NCBI GenBank assembly: GCA_004151065.3
Contig: NWUY0304729748.1
Location: forward strand, 1-23,821
Direction: 5' to 3'
From: Larix sibirica
Taxonomy: Eukaryota > Streptophyta > Pinopsida > Pinales > Pinaceae
DNA: 23,821 nucleotides
Part shown: in pieces, positions 11,520 to 21,919 of the stretch
How positions within the stretch are numbered: the first letter of the stretch is position 1
Layout: each line of letters opens with the position of its first letter
Translations under genes and position numbers: made by a program
Notes under the pieces: model-generated
The model's database searches: none
Told to the model about the DNA's origin: nothing
The model's input: the letters and a program-made list of their open reading frames with translations, nothing else

Positions 11520-11950
11520 TTATTGTTGGTTTTGTCCCAAGGCCCAAGGTTTTCCTTCAGTCAAATTGAGGGGTATGATAATCCTTTTTCCCTCCCCTTT
11601 TAGTTTTATACTATCTTTTTCTAGGGATATGGAGGCTTTAATTTTCCTTCCCAAGGTCAACCGATTGATGCTAGGTATGATTTAGATCCTTCTTTGGGAT
11701 CAATTATTTGGAAGTCGACTTGTGTGGATATGCCCATGATTGCAGTGTCTACATTTTTCCATACTCCTATAGGATCAATTAGGCCTTGATATGCCAGTTT
11801 AAGCTAAATTATGGACGCTGAAAGTTGTGGTCAACCCTTTTTTATCTAGGTGCTTCTTGGCATTACGTTTACTTGCAAGCCAAAGTCAAGAACGACCTGT
11901 GGAATATTAAACTCTTTGACTTCAAGGTCAACTAAAGGTTCAATGTCAGT
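11520..11950 (-). pseudogene. Element 1 protease remnant
   Basis: This is an aspartic protease (retropepsin-like) domain that would process the polyprotein. The sense frame reads VVLDFGLQVNVMP, with the active-site triad as Asp-Phe-Gly (codons at 11879-11887) where the family usually has D-S/T-G. Family-like downstream blocks follow: GLIDPIGVWKNVDT, GISTQVDFQIIDP, a LVGRPW-like block and KGEGKRIIIP-like residues. Stops interrupt it near 11840 and 11650. It sits between Gag and RT in the expected order. Confidence 0.7.
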
Positions 11951-12339
11951 TGTCTCTACTTGATTTAGTCGACATAAATTCTTAAATATTATGCCATCTA
12001 CTTGATTGTTTCTTACCATGTACATTAATCAATTAAGCGAGCAACAACATCGTATTTTGTAAGCAATTGTAGTAATTCATTGAGTGTTTTGTTTCTACTT
12101 TCATGAGCATCTTCTTCCTTAGCTAGATATTCAAATATTTTTGAAGCATCATTGAAAATTTATTTCTGCTTGTTAGGGTTAGGATAATTAGTTGTTTTGT
12201 CTAGAATTTTACTGATATTCAAATTATCACCCCCAATATTAGTGCCTTGTCTAATTATAATATGTAATTTTCTATTATTTATGACTTTGTTCTTCAGAAC
12301 ACTAGACAAGAGATCAACATTTTTCTTGTTCATTATTTT

Positions 12340-14260
12340 CTCAAATATGATAGGTTAGTATTTTAGGGAGTGATCACCCACTCCACATTTAGTACAGTAC
12401 TTGAGATCAGTTTTGTCCTTCCAGGGATAGTTGGACTTGGATGATATTCATTAAAACATATAAAACATCTAGACTTTATTCCTCGACCCCCAAGTATATT
12501 ACCTTGATTTTATATCTTCATCAATTGTTGTATCCTCTGCATCAATTGTAGTCATTATTTATGTTACTTCGATCATTCTATTGATTGTGGTTGATGACTT
12601 TCATTTGATAGATCAATAAATAATTTTGCTTGTTTTTCATGTTTAAAGCATATTCAATAATATTATGTGTGCTATATTCACAAATAGCACACCATTTAGG
12701 TTTCACATTCTTCATATTAAATGGGCAGTATTTTGTAGAGTGCGATTGGAAAGCTTGGCATATGTCACAATAATATTCAGTGTGGACAAGTCAAACAACT
12801 TTTCATCTCGTAGTCAAAAGTTATCTTTAGTGTGGCCTTATGTCATGCAAATCATACACCATAAGTCTGTATTTCTCAAAGTGAGGTCATAGATATACCT
12901 TTACATAAGTTCAAGCTTCTCTCTATATTTTTGTCTATGGGTGCTAGGAAATAGTCATCATCGAACTCGATCTGTTGGGATTTCTTTATATCTTCTTCAT
13001 ATGTTGAGAACTTGTTCAGTCTTAGAAATGCTATGTTTTTGTGCAGTAGTCCTGCCATGAACCATTGTATGAGAAGGTGTTCATCAATTTCATATGATAT
13101 CTAACTAAGTAGATCCTTCAATATTTTATCATATTCACATACTGACTTGCCTAAAATTTGCATGATCTCCTTGAGTTTCTTAGCTTCCAAATGCTTAATG
13201 TGTTGCGTTTGAAGAATGCAAGAAATTTTTGCTTGATTTCGTTCTTTGTTCTGGTTTGATTCTTAGTGAAATTCATATACCAAGTGAGTGCTCATTTCCA
13301 AAGGGCACCAACAAATTGAACCATTTCCTTGCCCTCGTCGATGACAACATTGACATCCATTATAGTCTCACAGATAAACCAATTTCATTTGGGGTCTTCA
13401 TCACCCTCATATAATGCGACGTAAACTAAATGGTTATAAGCCTTTTGAACAAGAATTATTCTTTTGATTTTGAATATTTATTGTAGATGAAATACTAGAC
13501 TGTGGTGTACTTATTTTTGTCCGTTGATCTTCATACCATGTCCAACAAGCTTCTTTAAGTTGTATTTCCTCATTATGTCGATCAACGAATGGATTATGAG
13601 CTTCAATCGATATTAGTGCCAGCAAGGGGTTTCTTCCATGAGATCAAAATAGAATAGGACGATATTGTTTTTTCTAAACATAGGGGTAAAGGTAACCCAA
13701 TTTCCTTGCAATTGTTTGTGAATCATCAATTGATCCATTATTCCTCCATAGTTATCTATTCGACTCCAGATGGTTGCTTGGACAAGTTCAGTATGTAAGT
13801 CACATTCTACAATTTTCCTTATGGATTTCCCATGGGTCCACAAGCTTGGTACCTAAGCGATTGCATCCATGGAACTAATATTATTCTCAAGGATTGTGAT
13901 TTGTAAGGATCCAAATCCTGCCTCTACCGACTGCAATTCTTTGACCGGTTTCGGAGCCTCATCCTCTCTATACCCTCGTCGAATTTCCCTCGAATCAAGT
14001 AGGTATTTTGGATGTTTGAATTTCTTTCCCAATTTCTTCAAATTTATTTTGTTCCATAATGGACTTGCAATGTCCCAAAGCTCTTCCTGTCACCTTTGTC
14101 GATTTTCCTGTTCAATTCTTTGAATATCAGTCATGTATTTGTGACTAGCCATTTTATTCCATTGAAACTGTGCTTGGATCTCCACTGGATTTTCTACTTG
14201 TTTTCTCATCCATTAGCACTACATATTCATTCCCATATCATGGTTGACGACCCCCCTCAT
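12340..14260 (-). pseudogene. Element 1 gag remnant
   Basis: Gag would form the virus-like particle. In sense order the frame opens at an ATG near 14260 or at MASHKYMTDIQ (ATG at 14152). It continues through a basic segment (KKLGKKFKHPKYLL, about 14040) and GRSIRK-like and WTWYEDQR segments. It then enters a retrotransposon-Gag core at about 13230-12880, with AKKLKEIMQILGKSVCEYD, ISYEIDEHLLIQWFMAGL and QQIEFDDDYF. Zinc knuckles follow (12355-12859). Stops such as the TAG in DLLS-stop-ISYEID fall where Gln is expected. The segments run in one order with few frame changes, so this is a decayed Gag and not chance ORFs. Confidence 0.75.
12355..12859 (-). other. Five zinc-knuckle remnants in Gag
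   Basis: Five CCHC-like motifs occur in sense order. At 12818-12859 is CMIC..GH....F, with a stop inside and the last Cys lost. At 12725-12769 is CDICQAFQSHSTKYC, complete except for spacing CX2CX5HX4C. At 12655-12691 is CAICEYSTHNII, last Cys lost. At 12426-12467 is CFICFNEYH, last Cys lost. At 12355-12396 is CTKCGVGDHSLKY, with the last Cys replaced by a stop. CCHC knuckles are the RNA-binding part of nucleocapsid. Five is more than the one or two usual in plant Ty3/gypsy Gag. Confidence 0.7.
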
Positions 14261-14893
14261 TGCTTACCTAACTTATTATTGATCAACAGGGTTAGGCCCA
14301 ACGACCAAAATTATTTGATGAAGAAATATTCCAAATCTTTTTCTTTATGGAAGTGCTCCCAATATTTTTGTTATTGTTCCCACTTTGTACAAGTAGGAGT
14401 CGACAATGGTGGAAGAGGCTCAACTATGTGGCCAACGCCTTTTACAATTAAAAATTTATGGAGAAAAACATGAATTTTATAGAAAAATTGTTGTGAAATT
14501 TGATATAGAACCTAGATTTTTTGTCATCGAGCAAGATGTGTTCTTCTATTGTTTTTTCTTCACAAAAATCATCGATTGTTTTTTCACCCCACCCATAGAG
14601 GTTTGTTCAACCGTCATTGCATATCTTGTGTATCAACAATGACTCTACATGATCTTCCATCCTGGTCATGTATGGTTATCGAGGAGTCTTTTGATTTCTT
14701 GAGGAACAAATTCTACAAATTTTTCATGTGACTCAATTAAAAATTGAGTTCTTTCCTATGCAAATGTTAACTTGTTTATTCTAGCATAATTTTGAATTCA
14801 ATTTACAAATTTTCTATCCCACCTTTCACAAATTTCTTCCTCACTCAACATTTATGCGTAGATGCTCATCATTTGTCTTGTTTTAGTACTATT
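14261..14893 (-). other. Element 1 leader between PBS and gag
   Basis: About 630 bases lie between the PBS and the first gag-frame methionine. No domain was recognised on the sense strand. The plus-strand open frames here (14096-14473, 14406-14642 and 14549-14731) are antisense to the element and show no recognisable protein. It is probably untranslated leader. Confidence 0.5.
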
Positions 14894-14906
14894 GGCAACG
14901 GAACTA
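14894..14906 (-). promoter_or_regulatory. Degenerate primer binding site (tRNA-Asp-like)
   Basis: One base inside the 5' LTR, the sense strand reads TAGTTCCGTTGCC, which matches about 10 of 13 positions of the plant tRNA-Asp-type PBS TGGCGCCGTTGCC used by many Tat-lineage elements. The position and orientation are right for priming minus-strand DNA synthesis. The leading TGG is altered, so the site is decayed. Confidence 0.45.
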
Positions 14907-14907
14907 A

Positions 14908-15245
14908 TGTTGTAATTTGATGGATTACATGAGGTTACCAGCAATGCATCACAAGCATACAATCATACACATAAGCATATATAAGTGAAAAAGGAAGAAA
15001 AGTAGTGATAATGCTAGTAACAAGCCTTTATATTATATGAGAGGATGATCATCTCCAAAATAAATAACAATGCTATCTCCTCACGGCTCATCGACCTATA
15101 TTTATATAAGATGTACATTCAATTAGATAGCTATAATTGTGTAACTACCTGACAGCCATCTTAACCAACCCGACTAGGCTAGCTGACCAAGTGAGGTGCT
15201 TGGTCGGGAGGACCTAGTCGACCCATTAAATAGGTTCGTCCAACA
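14908..15245 (-). repeat. 5' LTR of element 1
   Basis: This is 338 bases bounded by a perfect TGTTG...CAACA inverted pentamer. It is homologous to the copy at 3386-3741, most clearly over 14908-15090. In sense orientation it begins TGTTGGACG and ends in the conserved hairpin TGTAATT/GATTACA (plus-strand letters). It is followed in sense by a primer binding site candidate, as an LTR should be. The divergence of the two LTRs indicates an old insertion. Confidence 0.7.
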
Positions 15246-15608
15246 ATTCCCATCTGGCTCTTATTATTGTCTATTAACTAAAAAGAAAAATCATTTATAC
15301 TAGTTGAAAATATTTATGGGGATCTAATTTTCTATGGGTTCCTTAATAACATATTTTTTAAAGATGAACTATCTCATAAAATCCACACTTGTCATCGAGT
15401 TGGGTAGTTACCCAATGTTTTAGATTTTTGGTGCCATATTTCGAGTGTTGGTGTTCCCTGCCCAACTTTTGCTTGTTTATATCTTTTGGATATTCGGTGT
15501 TTGGTTGTGTCCTTGGTTGTTACCTAACGTTTATGTTCCTAAATTAGACTAGTATCGTCATCCTCCTGTAAAGGTTTTCTCAAGGGTTTCCTTCCCCTTC
15601 TCCTTGTT
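15246..15608 (-). other. Element 2 sequence downstream of pol
   Basis: This runs from the last recognisable integrase-tail residues (HLSVFHE then stop, about 15610) to the LTR of element 1. It has no recognised coding sequence. It may be the untranslated 3' part of element 2, cut by the insertion of element 1. Confidence 0.4.
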
Positions 15609-16730
15609 GGTTTTATTCATGAAATACACTGAGGTGAGAGGTATTAATTCTTCTAGGGTAGGAAAGACCTTCAAGGATTTCAAGATCGACTAAGCCATTT
15701 TTGTATAATGTTTTCAATTTATATTATCCCAACCATCTATAGCTGAGTTTCACAACCTTATCCTTCTTCCTACTATCATATAGGAGGACCAATTTCCCTT
15801 CTAAAAAAACCTTGATTCTTTAACTTGTTGTCATGGTACCTATTCTTCTTCCTTTTGTCGTGATTTGCTAAAATTCTAACCATAATCTTTCTATGTTCGT
15901 TTTCTAGCTCCTCTAGTTGATTTTTCATGAATAATAGCATTTCCCATCATTCATCCTCCACTGCAATTCTTAGTGATGGTACCCAATATTCCATAATCAT
16001 AATTTCTTCCTTACCAAATACTAGTTTGAATGGTGTTTGTCCAAATCATTTCCTTTAGGAATTCCTATATGCCCATAATGCGGCATGGAGTCTATTTTTC
16101 CAATCAATTATTATTAAATCATAAATCTTAGTCAGCACCAAGACTAAAATCTTTATTATGTTTTCAACTTGCCTATTTTCTCACAAGTAATTCGGGTTAC
16201 TTTTATTATGTAGTATACATAACATATTTATCATGTGTTTAATAATTTTTGTGGTGAAATGCATATGTTGGTCCGATGTGATCTGAATGGGACATTTGAA
16301 CCAGAAAAAATAAAATAAAATAAAATAAAGAAAGATTTGGCAGTTACTTCCATTGTTATTGTTTTCGCAGCCCCCACTTTTTCACATTTGGAAAATAAGT
16401 TCATCACCACAATGATATACTTGTACTGTGCTCCCTCTTCTTGTACAAACAAGCTGATGAAAATGATTCCTTAGTGCTCAAATGGTTGCACTAGTAATAT
16501 TGAGTTGAGTTTTTTATAGTCTCAAGTTTGTGGTTTGTTTCCTACTTTCCAACATTGTTCACAACTCCTTACCTTCTTGTAGAAATATTTAGATATGGTG
16601 GGCCACCAAAGTCCTACACATAGGATTTTCTAGGCCATTTTATTTGTTGAGAAATGTCCACACGTTGTCCCATAATGCGCTTCATTTATTATCTTCTTAG
16701 TTTAAGTAGGATTAACACAGCTTACAATTA
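15609..16730 (-). pseudogene. Element 2 integrase remnant
   Basis: The N-terminal zinc finger is traceable as AHYGTTCGHFS and VRSCEQCWKVGNKPQ (about 16690-16550), matching an HHCC finger. The core follows, with FEH-stop-GIIFI where WGIDF is usual, so the first catalytic Asp is lost. Then come YKYIIVVMNLFSKCEKV (about 16410) and SDHIGPTYAFHHK (about 16260), which retains the Asp of the second catalytic motif in another frame. The end has RLHAALWAYRNS and QTPFKLVFGKEE (about 16050), NHDKRKKNRYHDNK, LVLLYDS and INTSHLSVFHE. A pentanucleotide repeat sits inside the core. It is multiply frameshifted. Confidence 0.75.
16311..16329. repeat. (TAAAA)n microsatellite in element 2 integrase
   Basis: Just under four units of TAAAA follow an A-run at 16305-16310. 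On the sense strand this is TTTTA repeats, read as FILFYFI between the first and second catalytic motifs of integrase. Related integrases have no such stretch, so it arose or expanded after insertion. Confidence 0.85.
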
Positions 16731-16979
16731 TTCCATCCATTTTGATCCGATATAATTTTCCTAATAGGATTTTGAATCTTAGTTCTTTCTTAACCAAATT
16801 TTGTCTTTAGGATATAGAAAATCCTCATGACGCTTTTCCATGTTGCAGTAAGTATACTATTTCATCTAAGTATCATGATGTCTCCATCACTAGAAAGGGG
16901 TTTGCATCAAGTAAATATCCCATTCCTTTATTCCCATCCTCCCCATTTTCTATGTAAGATAATTGATCCAATCTTATGT

Positions 16980-18330
16980 GGGATTTCCCGAGTTTGAAAA
17001 ACACTACATATTCATATTTTTTTAAATAGCATGAGTCATATACTTATTCGTCCCATCAAGATGGGATTATTCAATATATATCTCAATTCTTGGTGATCGA
17101 TATAAAAATTGAACTTGTTGGTTAGTAAATAATGTCAAAATTGTTCTAACACATAGATCATACCAAGTTCCTCTAATTTCATTGTGTTATAATATATTTA
17201 TGTTGTTGGTAGTTTCTTGATGACATAATAAATGGGATAACCCATTCCTTTTTCTCTCAGTTGGGTTAAATATTGCTTTGATGGCTATTCTTGATCCATC
17301 ATTGTGTACATGGAAGGTTTTACTCTAATCCAAAAATATTAGGATCGAAAAACGCATGATTCTTCTCTTTAATTCCTTGAAACATTTCTAGAGTTCTGAT
17401 GTTCATTTAAGCAATATTTCTTTCTTCAATATCGATTCCATCAGGTGGGATATCTTGGCATACCCATTTAAAAATTTCTTGTAATAACCTATGTGGATAC
17501 GGAAAGACTTAACATTCAACGACTTTTATTTTGTTTGGTTCTACCATGATTTATTTCTTTGATACTATGTGCCCAAGCAATCATCCAAAAGGTTGAAAAA
17601 TGGCATTTTTTTCGATTTAACGAGACTCATGTTTCCCCTACATATAGCGATCATCATTCGTAGATATATCACTTTTTGGTTTAAACATATAAAGAGTTCC
17701 CAGACATCCAAGTATACTTCTAATGATCTATGAATGAAATCTTTAAATATTTCAACAATAATTCATGAAAGGCATGGTTGTGCATTAACCAATCCAAATG
17801 GCAGTCTTTTATACACAAAATATCATCATTCAATTGTGAATATTGTTAAATATTGATCTTCCTCCCAAAAGGAAACTTGGTTATACCTCGAATATCAATT
17901 AAGGAATGAATAGATTTCCTTCCCCACCACTATTTTAGTACTTACTCCACAAGCGGTCCTAGAAAAGGGTCTTTGATTCTTTACCCTATTCAGCTTCGGA
18001 AAGTCTATGCATATCCATTAATTCTCATTTTTCTTTTTAGAGACTATGATGGATGATACCCATTCGTTTTCCTCCACTTTGTAGATAAATCCAACCTTCA
18101 TTAGTTTGATCAATTATCCGTGTACCTTTTCCTTATATTTGGGATTCACCTTGTAAGAGTGTTGTATTACTAGTTTAGTATTGGGTCAAAGTTCTATTTT
18201 GAATTCACTAAATTATTTTGGTATTCCTTTCAAGTCATGGTCACTGTAGGCAAAGAAATCCACAAATTTTTTAAATAAAGTGGTGGCTTTTGCTACCATT
18301 TTCTCATCCCAACATTTTTTTATTTATAGA
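16980..18330 (-). pseudogene. Element 2 reverse transcriptase and RNase H remnant
   Basis: RT starts with FVDFFAYSDHDLKGIPK (about 18260), then NPKYKEKVHG, VGFIYKVEENEWVSS (about 18080) and WICIDFPKLNRV. The first catalytic motif reads FLN-stop-YSRYNQ (Asn codon 17898-17900) in place of the usual Asp. The YxDD box reads YLDV (17703-17714), with the second Asp changed to Val. RNase H follows with YYVIKKLPTT, LEELGMIYVLEQF and HYLLTNKFNFYIDHQELRY (about 17250-17090), then KYEYVVFFKLGKSHI (about 17000). The order and wording are those of Ty3/gypsy. Catalysis is abolished by several independent changes. Confidence 0.85.
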
Positions 18331-19249
18331 TATCATGGTTCTTCACCATCTCTTGCTCTACTTATTTGTTTTGGTGTCTCCTAGTTGTTTGAAGCTTTTG
18401 TAAATCAGTCAGTGTAGTATTTATTTCCCTTGTGTCATATTATTGTATCATGTATTGCTCAGATATCAATGCAACTTTTCTTTTTTTGATATGTTGAATA
18501 CCATTGTATTGTTGTTCTTAGAATTGTGGTTTCTTGTGAAATAATTCATATTTTCCAACATCATTTGTAGTGTCTTATTATCATCAATGGAGCCACAATC
18601 TAGGTCCTCTTGGAATCTCTACCATAACTACTTCCAATCCTTTGCTTCTTTCATCCTTTATTGATGGAAATACCATTTATATGGAAATCCATCAATGATT
18701 CCTTGTCGAATATCATAGAGACTTCATCAGGGTATTCACATTTTTGTACTTGTTTTAGTTTGATCTACATTAATATACATAGATGTGCTAGTTAGACATC
18801 TATGTAATATTCACAATACTTTTATCCTTTCATTTTTCGGAATATACATAAAAGGAATGCTTTTTTTTCACATGCGATGTATGCTCTGGATAAAATGTGT
18901 GTAAAACACCATTGAACAGGTATCAATCCCAATGTGTTGGGAAATTTATGTAGCTTGTCTTCATTGGATGAAAATCACACTTGTTTTTCAAATCTATTTC
19001 AGTGTGTATTGTTGGATTATCTCCATCTTCGTAAATCTTCATAGCTTCCACCTTGAAGAGATTTTTTATGTATCTTGGGTAGGCCTCATGATTTTATTAA
19101 ACCCATTCCATTAAAATGTTAACAATTCTTTGCCCAAATAAATTTCAATATGGAGTATAGCATGATCATCGAGATTTGGTTTAGTTTCTTTAGTCACTCT
19201 GTAAGATTTCCCTATTTGTGTGTGGGCTTGATGATTCTTGCCATTCTAT
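18331..19249 (-). other. Element 2 protease-RT linker
   Basis: Sense-strand sequence between protease and RT, with short charged open runs such as KTLQMMLENMNYF (about 18560) but no recognised motif. The plus-strand frame at 18932-19114 is antisense and anonymous. Confidence 0.4.
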
Positions 19250-19650
19250 GGCACCGATTCTTATTCTACTATTTTCTTTTTTCCATCTAATGGTATTATT
19301 ACCTTTCTTGTCCCTTTATAAAATATGAGTACTCTTTTATGAGATCATACCATGCCTCTCATAGAATATATCCATGGTCTTCCAAATAATGCCTTGTATG
19401 CTTCCCTGGGTAACTTTAATACTTCAAATGTTACCCATGTATCGATACCATATGCATTGGTTTTTACTACTACTAGCATTACTAGTGCTATGTAGGTTAC
19501 ATAATTTTCCACTATGAACACTATCTAACCTTTTTTTAGTAGGTGGTTCCCCATTTCCACCCAAAATTCAGAGGAAATAATAGTTATTTCTTCCCTATGT
19601 CTACTATTTCATCATATAATTGTTTATCCATTACTATTGGTGATACATGT
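19250..19650 (-). pseudogene. Element 2 protease remnant
   Basis: The active-site region reads EIVDIGKK followed after a stop or shift by ITIISSEFWVEMGNH. The VDIG codons are at 19593-19604, so the triad is D-I-G, not D-S/T-G. Downstream are VVKTNAYGIDTWVTFEVLKL, then PREAYKALFGRPW and GTRKVIIPLDGKKK, the conserved second half of plant Ty3/gypsy proteases. It sits upstream of RT in sense, as expected. Confidence 0.75.
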
Positions 19651-19999
19651 AATTCATTTTGAAAGATGGAATTAATTTTAGTTACTACTTCCATCAAAGG
19701 TTCCATTATGGTCTTTCGCCACATGTAGTAGACAGTCAAAGAAATCCTTTATTTCCTATAGGTACTTCTTGTTGGTGGACAATTGCTTTAGTCGTGCGAC
19801 CAATGTGCGACTAGGTCATGTGTTAGAATATCCTCGTGTTCTTTTTGTGGTTGTCTCTTTTCTTTTTGACTTTTTTCCCATAGTAGTTGGATTGCACTTT
19901 GCTTCCTGATATGCTTCCTTCTGAGCATCAACATTCAAATATTCTTCTCTATCAAACAGAGATCGGGAGTAACTTTTTGGTCATTCCCTAGTTGCAACT

Positions 20000-21270
20000 C
20001 ATGATTCCTTTTTTTGATGCATAATTTGAATAATTTTGCGATATTTTCCTAGAATTCCTCGTGTAACATGGGGAATTTCTTGGTTTTGTGATTGTTTGGT
20101 CCACAAAGTGCACAAATTATTACCCTGGGGATGTTAAAAATTAAATTGTTCATTATATGTCCCAAGCCCTATAGGCATAGAATTTGCAGGCTATCTTTCC
20201 TCTTAGTAGAATTTGTATTGTTGTTTGGGATCTCGATTGGGCTTATAATTGGTAGATGGATTAGTCTATTTGTTTCTCCAAACTTTGTCTCTATGGTACT
20301 CCTTAGTTATTATTCCTTGGGAATTTTGGCTCGCAATCTACCTATTGGTTTCTAGGGTTCTCTAAACAATTATTCTAAGAGTAATTGATGGTACTATGAA
20401 TTCAACAATAGTTAAATTTTTGCATATTTCATGATTTTATGGGGTCTTGGTGGTCCTTAGTTCTCTATTCTACTACAGTTTTTGGTTCATGCCACTTTGT
20501 TTCCCTTAATTTTTCCATTTCTACCTCCAAGTGTTGTAGCCTTTTGACTTTCTCTTCTTTCTTATTCCTTTTTTTGTCTATCATCTTCACCTTCCATCTA
20601 TATTGTTACATGCTTATAATTTTTAGGGGTTGTGGTCCTTACATGCTCTCTATTTGTGTCAAATAGTTTAGTGATAAAATAGTTTATATTCATTACTTAT
20701 CTTACATCATATCTGAGTTGTTCAACTAGAATTTAAAATATTGCATCATATTGTGTTGTGGTTTCTCCCTTCTAATGTCTAATATCTTTAAACTAAGAAA
20801 ACATCGATGGTTTTTCCTATGGGTATGCATAGTCATCCAAGAAATTTTATATAGCCTCTAGCTAGGTTTGAAAAGTTGCATTCCTCTCACATCTTCGATA
20901 CAACCCTAGAGTTGTCCCTCAAAGTGTCCCTTTGAAGATTTCCCATTACTTGCCTAGGTTTGTTTCTCCTTCATCTTTCCCTATTGATTTGAGGAGAAAG
21001 ATATAATTATGGTCATTTGTGTATCCATCAAACAATTTTATTTGTGGTAAATATGTGTGCCCATAATTGTAATGGAATTCCCTGTAGAACGATTGTCATC
21101 AAGTTTTTGTGGTTGTGGTTGTCCAATCCTTCCCCAATCAACGAGTTCCAATATTTATTCAAATGACCTATTCCAATAAATCCCCCACATGGGGTTTCTA
21201 TAAATTGGGAGTTCATTTAAATATTCTTACCCTAATTCTAGTGTTTCCTAAGCATGTTGTCGAGTTTGAA
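20000..21270 (-). pseudogene. Element 2 gag remnant
   Basis: In sense order: KIKLFDGYTNDHNYIFLLK (about 21020), then SIGKDEGETNLGK and a WEIFKG segment. Next, LDDYAYP-stop-EKPSMFS and GETTTQYDAIF..LVEQL (about 20870-20720) recall a Gag core. A Lys/Glu-rich, probably helical run follows (KKEEKVKRLQHLEVEMEKLRE is split by frame changes, about 20600-20500). Then comes a zinc-knuckle remnant CALCGPNNHKTKKFPML (about 20110-20060) with the final Cys replaced. It is strongly eroded, and the start is not definable. Confidence 0.6.
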
Positions 21271-21838
21271 TCCTTTGAGGAAACATTTTGTTAGCTACTT
21301 GAAAGTAACTTTTTTACGTCTTCTTTTTGCAGGATTTCTCCCATAATTAATACTGGAGTTTACCTATCAAGACTTCTTGTCCTCAAATTCATAATGGTGT
21401 CATTACTTGATCTATTGTGTGGAGTCCCAAGTCATAATGTCCCCGAAATGTTGGCTACTTACTTAATCACAACAATATTACTTGAACTTAACCCACAATT
21501 ACATAAAAAGAACATTACCTTCATATTAACCCTTAGTGGTAAATTCTAGAGAATAGCATAAATAAAAGCATTCCAATCATTGACACATAAATTATAATGG
21601 GAAAACTTCTCCTCTTGAGGAAAAAACCCCACTAAGTAATATTTACTCAAAGTCTGGCCCAAATAAAAACCTTATTTTTAATTACATAAAACTCTTTTTA
21701 AAATTATAGAAAACTTTCTTTTAAATTACAAAAAAACTTCTTTTCGATTACAAACATAACCTTGTTTTCAATATTTGCAATCATCCACAATGTATGCTAC
21801 TTTTTTTATAGTCTTCTATTCCTACTCATACTACTCAT

Positions 21839-21874
21839 GGGCTTGCTTGGTTACTCCTTTAACCAGGCAAGCCC
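21839..21874. other. 15-bp hairpin
   Basis: Arms GGGCTTGCTTGGTTA (21839-21853) and TAACCAGGCAAGCCC (21860-21874) pair over 15 positions with a single G-U wobble and a six-base loop CTCCTT. It is much more GC-rich than the surrounding AT-rich DNA. It is not followed by a T-run, and bacterial-type termination is not relevant in this plant context. It may be a structured part of an LTR or leader RNA of element 3. Confidence 0.8.
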
Positions 21875-21919
21875 CTTCTTGTGCTTTTATTTCCTCTTTC
21901 CTACTTAATTTATCATTTG

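Larger units (their letters stand above)
3386..15245 (-). mobile_element. Element 1: Ty3/gypsy LTR retrotransposon, nearly complete, decayed
   Basis: A minus-strand element of about 11.9 kb is bounded by two related LTRs with TGTTG...CAACA-type ends. In sense order from high to low coordinates it carries the 5' LTR, PBS, leader, gag with zinc knuckles, protease, RT, RNase H, integrase with GPY/F tail, spacer, extra ORF, and 3' LTR. PR-RT-RH-IN order is diagnostic of Ty3/gypsy. No chromodomain was seen after integrase, and the extra 3' ORF and tRNA-Asp-like PBS suggest a Tat-type lineage. Flanking pentamers GTTCT (3381-3385) and ATTCC (15246-15250) match at 3 of 5 bases, with transitions at the others, so they may be an eroded target site duplication. 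All reading frames are broken. Confidence 0.85.
15246..21300 (-). mobile_element. Element 2: Ty3/gypsy retrotransposon remnant without visible LTRs
   Basis: A second minus-strand element has recognisable Gag, zinc knuckle, protease, RT, RNase H, HHCC finger, integrase core and integrase tail in sense order. It is clearly different in sequence from element 1. No LTR pair was found: the 3' side ends against the 5' LTR of element 1, and the 5' side fades at about 21300. Either element 1 inserted into its 3' region or the LTRs have been lost or eroded beyond recognition by eye. Confidence 0.75.

Noticed and set aside
13869-14473. Overlapping plus-strand ORFs of 84 and 125 residues
   Set aside because: They lie antisense to gag and the leader of element 1 and have no recognisable motif, whereas the minus frame reads as a Gag N-terminus.
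21430-21900. LTR of element 3 starting at TGTCCCCG
   Set aside because: Only one edge is visible and no second copy lies in the window. The same words could be the end of a minus-strand LTR of element 2, so neither was annotated.
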